Below, one piece after another: positions 5,222 through 5,569 of a stretch of 5,569 bases of DNA. The DNA lies in contig DCDI01000232.1 in assembly GCA_002316345.1 (NCBI GenBank), positions 22,906 through 28,474 on the forward strand, written 5' to 3'. The notes under the pieces were generated by a model. The model had not been told where the DNA came from and did no database searches. It saw nothing but the letters and a program-made list of their open reading frames with translations. The first letter of the stretch is position 1. The number at the start of each line of letters is the position of its first letter. This DNA is from Phyllobacteriaceae bacterium UBA1059. GTDB lineage: Bacteria > Pseudomonadota > Alphaproteobacteria > Rhizobiales > Rhizobiaceae. The position numbers were made by a program, and so were the translations under genes.

Positions 5222-5569
5222 ATGACTTATTGCGTCGGCCTCAAGATCGATCGCGGCCTGGTGTTCATGTCCGACACCCGCACAAACGCCGGCATCGACA
5301 ACATTTCCACCTTCCGGAAGATGCATGTCTGGGAAGAGCCGGGCGAGCGCGTCATCGTACTGATGTCGGCCGGTAATCTCGCAACCACACAGGCCGTCGT
5401 GAGCATGTTGGACGAACGTTCGAAGGCTGCCTCAGACCGAGTCGGCACGCTTCTCGAAGCGCCTTCGATGTTCCAGACAGCAAAACTGGTCGGCGACACG
5501 GTGAAGGAGGTCATCAAGACATCGTCGCCGGACGGGCAGACCGCCGATTCGTATTTTAACGCTTCGATC
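5222..5569 (+). CDS. Proteasome-type threonine peptidase (Anbu family), N-terminal part, truncated by window edge
   Basis: The frame from ATG 5222 stays open to the window end, giving the first 116 residues of a protein usually about 240-260 long. It begins MTYCVGLKIDRGLVFMSDTR, typical of Anbu (ancestral beta subunit), a bacterial relative of proteasome beta subunits and HslV. Removal of Met1 would expose Thr as N-terminal nucleophile with no propeptide. Counting that Thr as 1, Asp17 lies in SDTR and a lysine at 32 in FRKM fits the catalytic Lys33 of proteasomes; the SAGN motif at 48-51 matches the oxyanion-side SAG loop. It is 30 bases after the transglutaminase gene and probably the last or a late gene of the block. 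Its ribosome site is weak (GGA five bases after 5216). Anbu assembles into rings or open spirals, and its natural substrate is not known to me. The part beyond residue 116 is not seen. Confidence 0.93.
   Translation, partial: MTYCVGLKIDRGLVFMSDTRTNAGIDNISTFRKMHVWEEPGERVIVLMSAGNLATTQAVVSMLDERSKAASDRVGTLLEAPSMFQTAKLVGDTVKEVIKTSSPDGQTADSYFNASI

Larger units (their letters stand above)
2042..5569 (+). other. Putative operon: CP-ATP-grasp / alpha-E / transglutaminase / Anbu
   Basis: Four genes on one strand are separated by 0, 3 and 30 bases with no terminator of the usual hairpin-plus-T type between them, so they are most likely one transcript. The combination has been described by comparative genomics as a recurrent neighbourhood; a peptide or amide ligation and cleavage pathway has been suggested but not, to my knowledge, shown. 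The RAM-domain gene 73 bases upstream may belong to the same transcript. Confidence 0.8.

Noticed and set aside
4718..5326. Open frame of 202 codons on the - strand across the transglutaminase/Anbu junction
   Set aside because: It overlaps two genes with clear catalytic motifs on the + strand, and its sequence resembles no family I know.

Overview
The window looks like chromosomal DNA from an alphaproteobacterium, most likely a sphingomonad. This rests on the moderately high GC by eye, the sequence character of the Tgt C-terminus, and the set of neighbouring families. No mobile element, CRISPR array, tRNA or rRNA is visible. It is densely coding: the longest stretch without a gene is about 120 bases, between the two divergent genes around 1614-1731.

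Left part (1-1613). The window opens inside the 3' end of tgt (queuine tRNA-ribosyltransferase, + strand). It converges tail to tail on a DUF1275/YoaK-family membrane protein on the - strand, and the two stop codons share one CTAG tetranucleotide. Next, also on the - strand, is a small secreted DUF4864 protein with a clear signal peptide. The Tgt tail is unusual because three of the four residues that bind structural zinc in studied bacterial Tgts are replaced.

Right part (1732-5569). This part is entirely + strand. A stand-alone Lrp/AsnC ligand-binding (RAM) domain protein of 78 residues comes first. A tight gene block follows: a circularly permuted ATP-grasp enzyme, an alpha-E (DUF403) protein with 0 nt between them, a cytoplasmic transglutaminase-like cysteine peptidase or amidase after 3 nt, and after 30 nt the start of a proteasome-type (Anbu) threonine peptidase that runs off the window.

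How the genes may work together. ATP-grasp, alpha-E, transglutaminase and Anbu genes have been noted before as a recurrent bacterial neighbourhood, with a proposed role in ATP-dependent amide or peptide ligation coupled to cleavage. To my knowledge its substrate and product are not established. The residues needed for ligation and for both hydrolases appear present here, so the block reads as functional. A notable local detail is a perfect 9-bp hairpin whose 4-nt loop contains the transglutaminase stop codon, just before the Anbu gene. It could set the ratio of the peptidase to the upstream enzymes. The nearby RAM protein could sense an amino-acid-like ligand, but a link to the block is only inferred from position.
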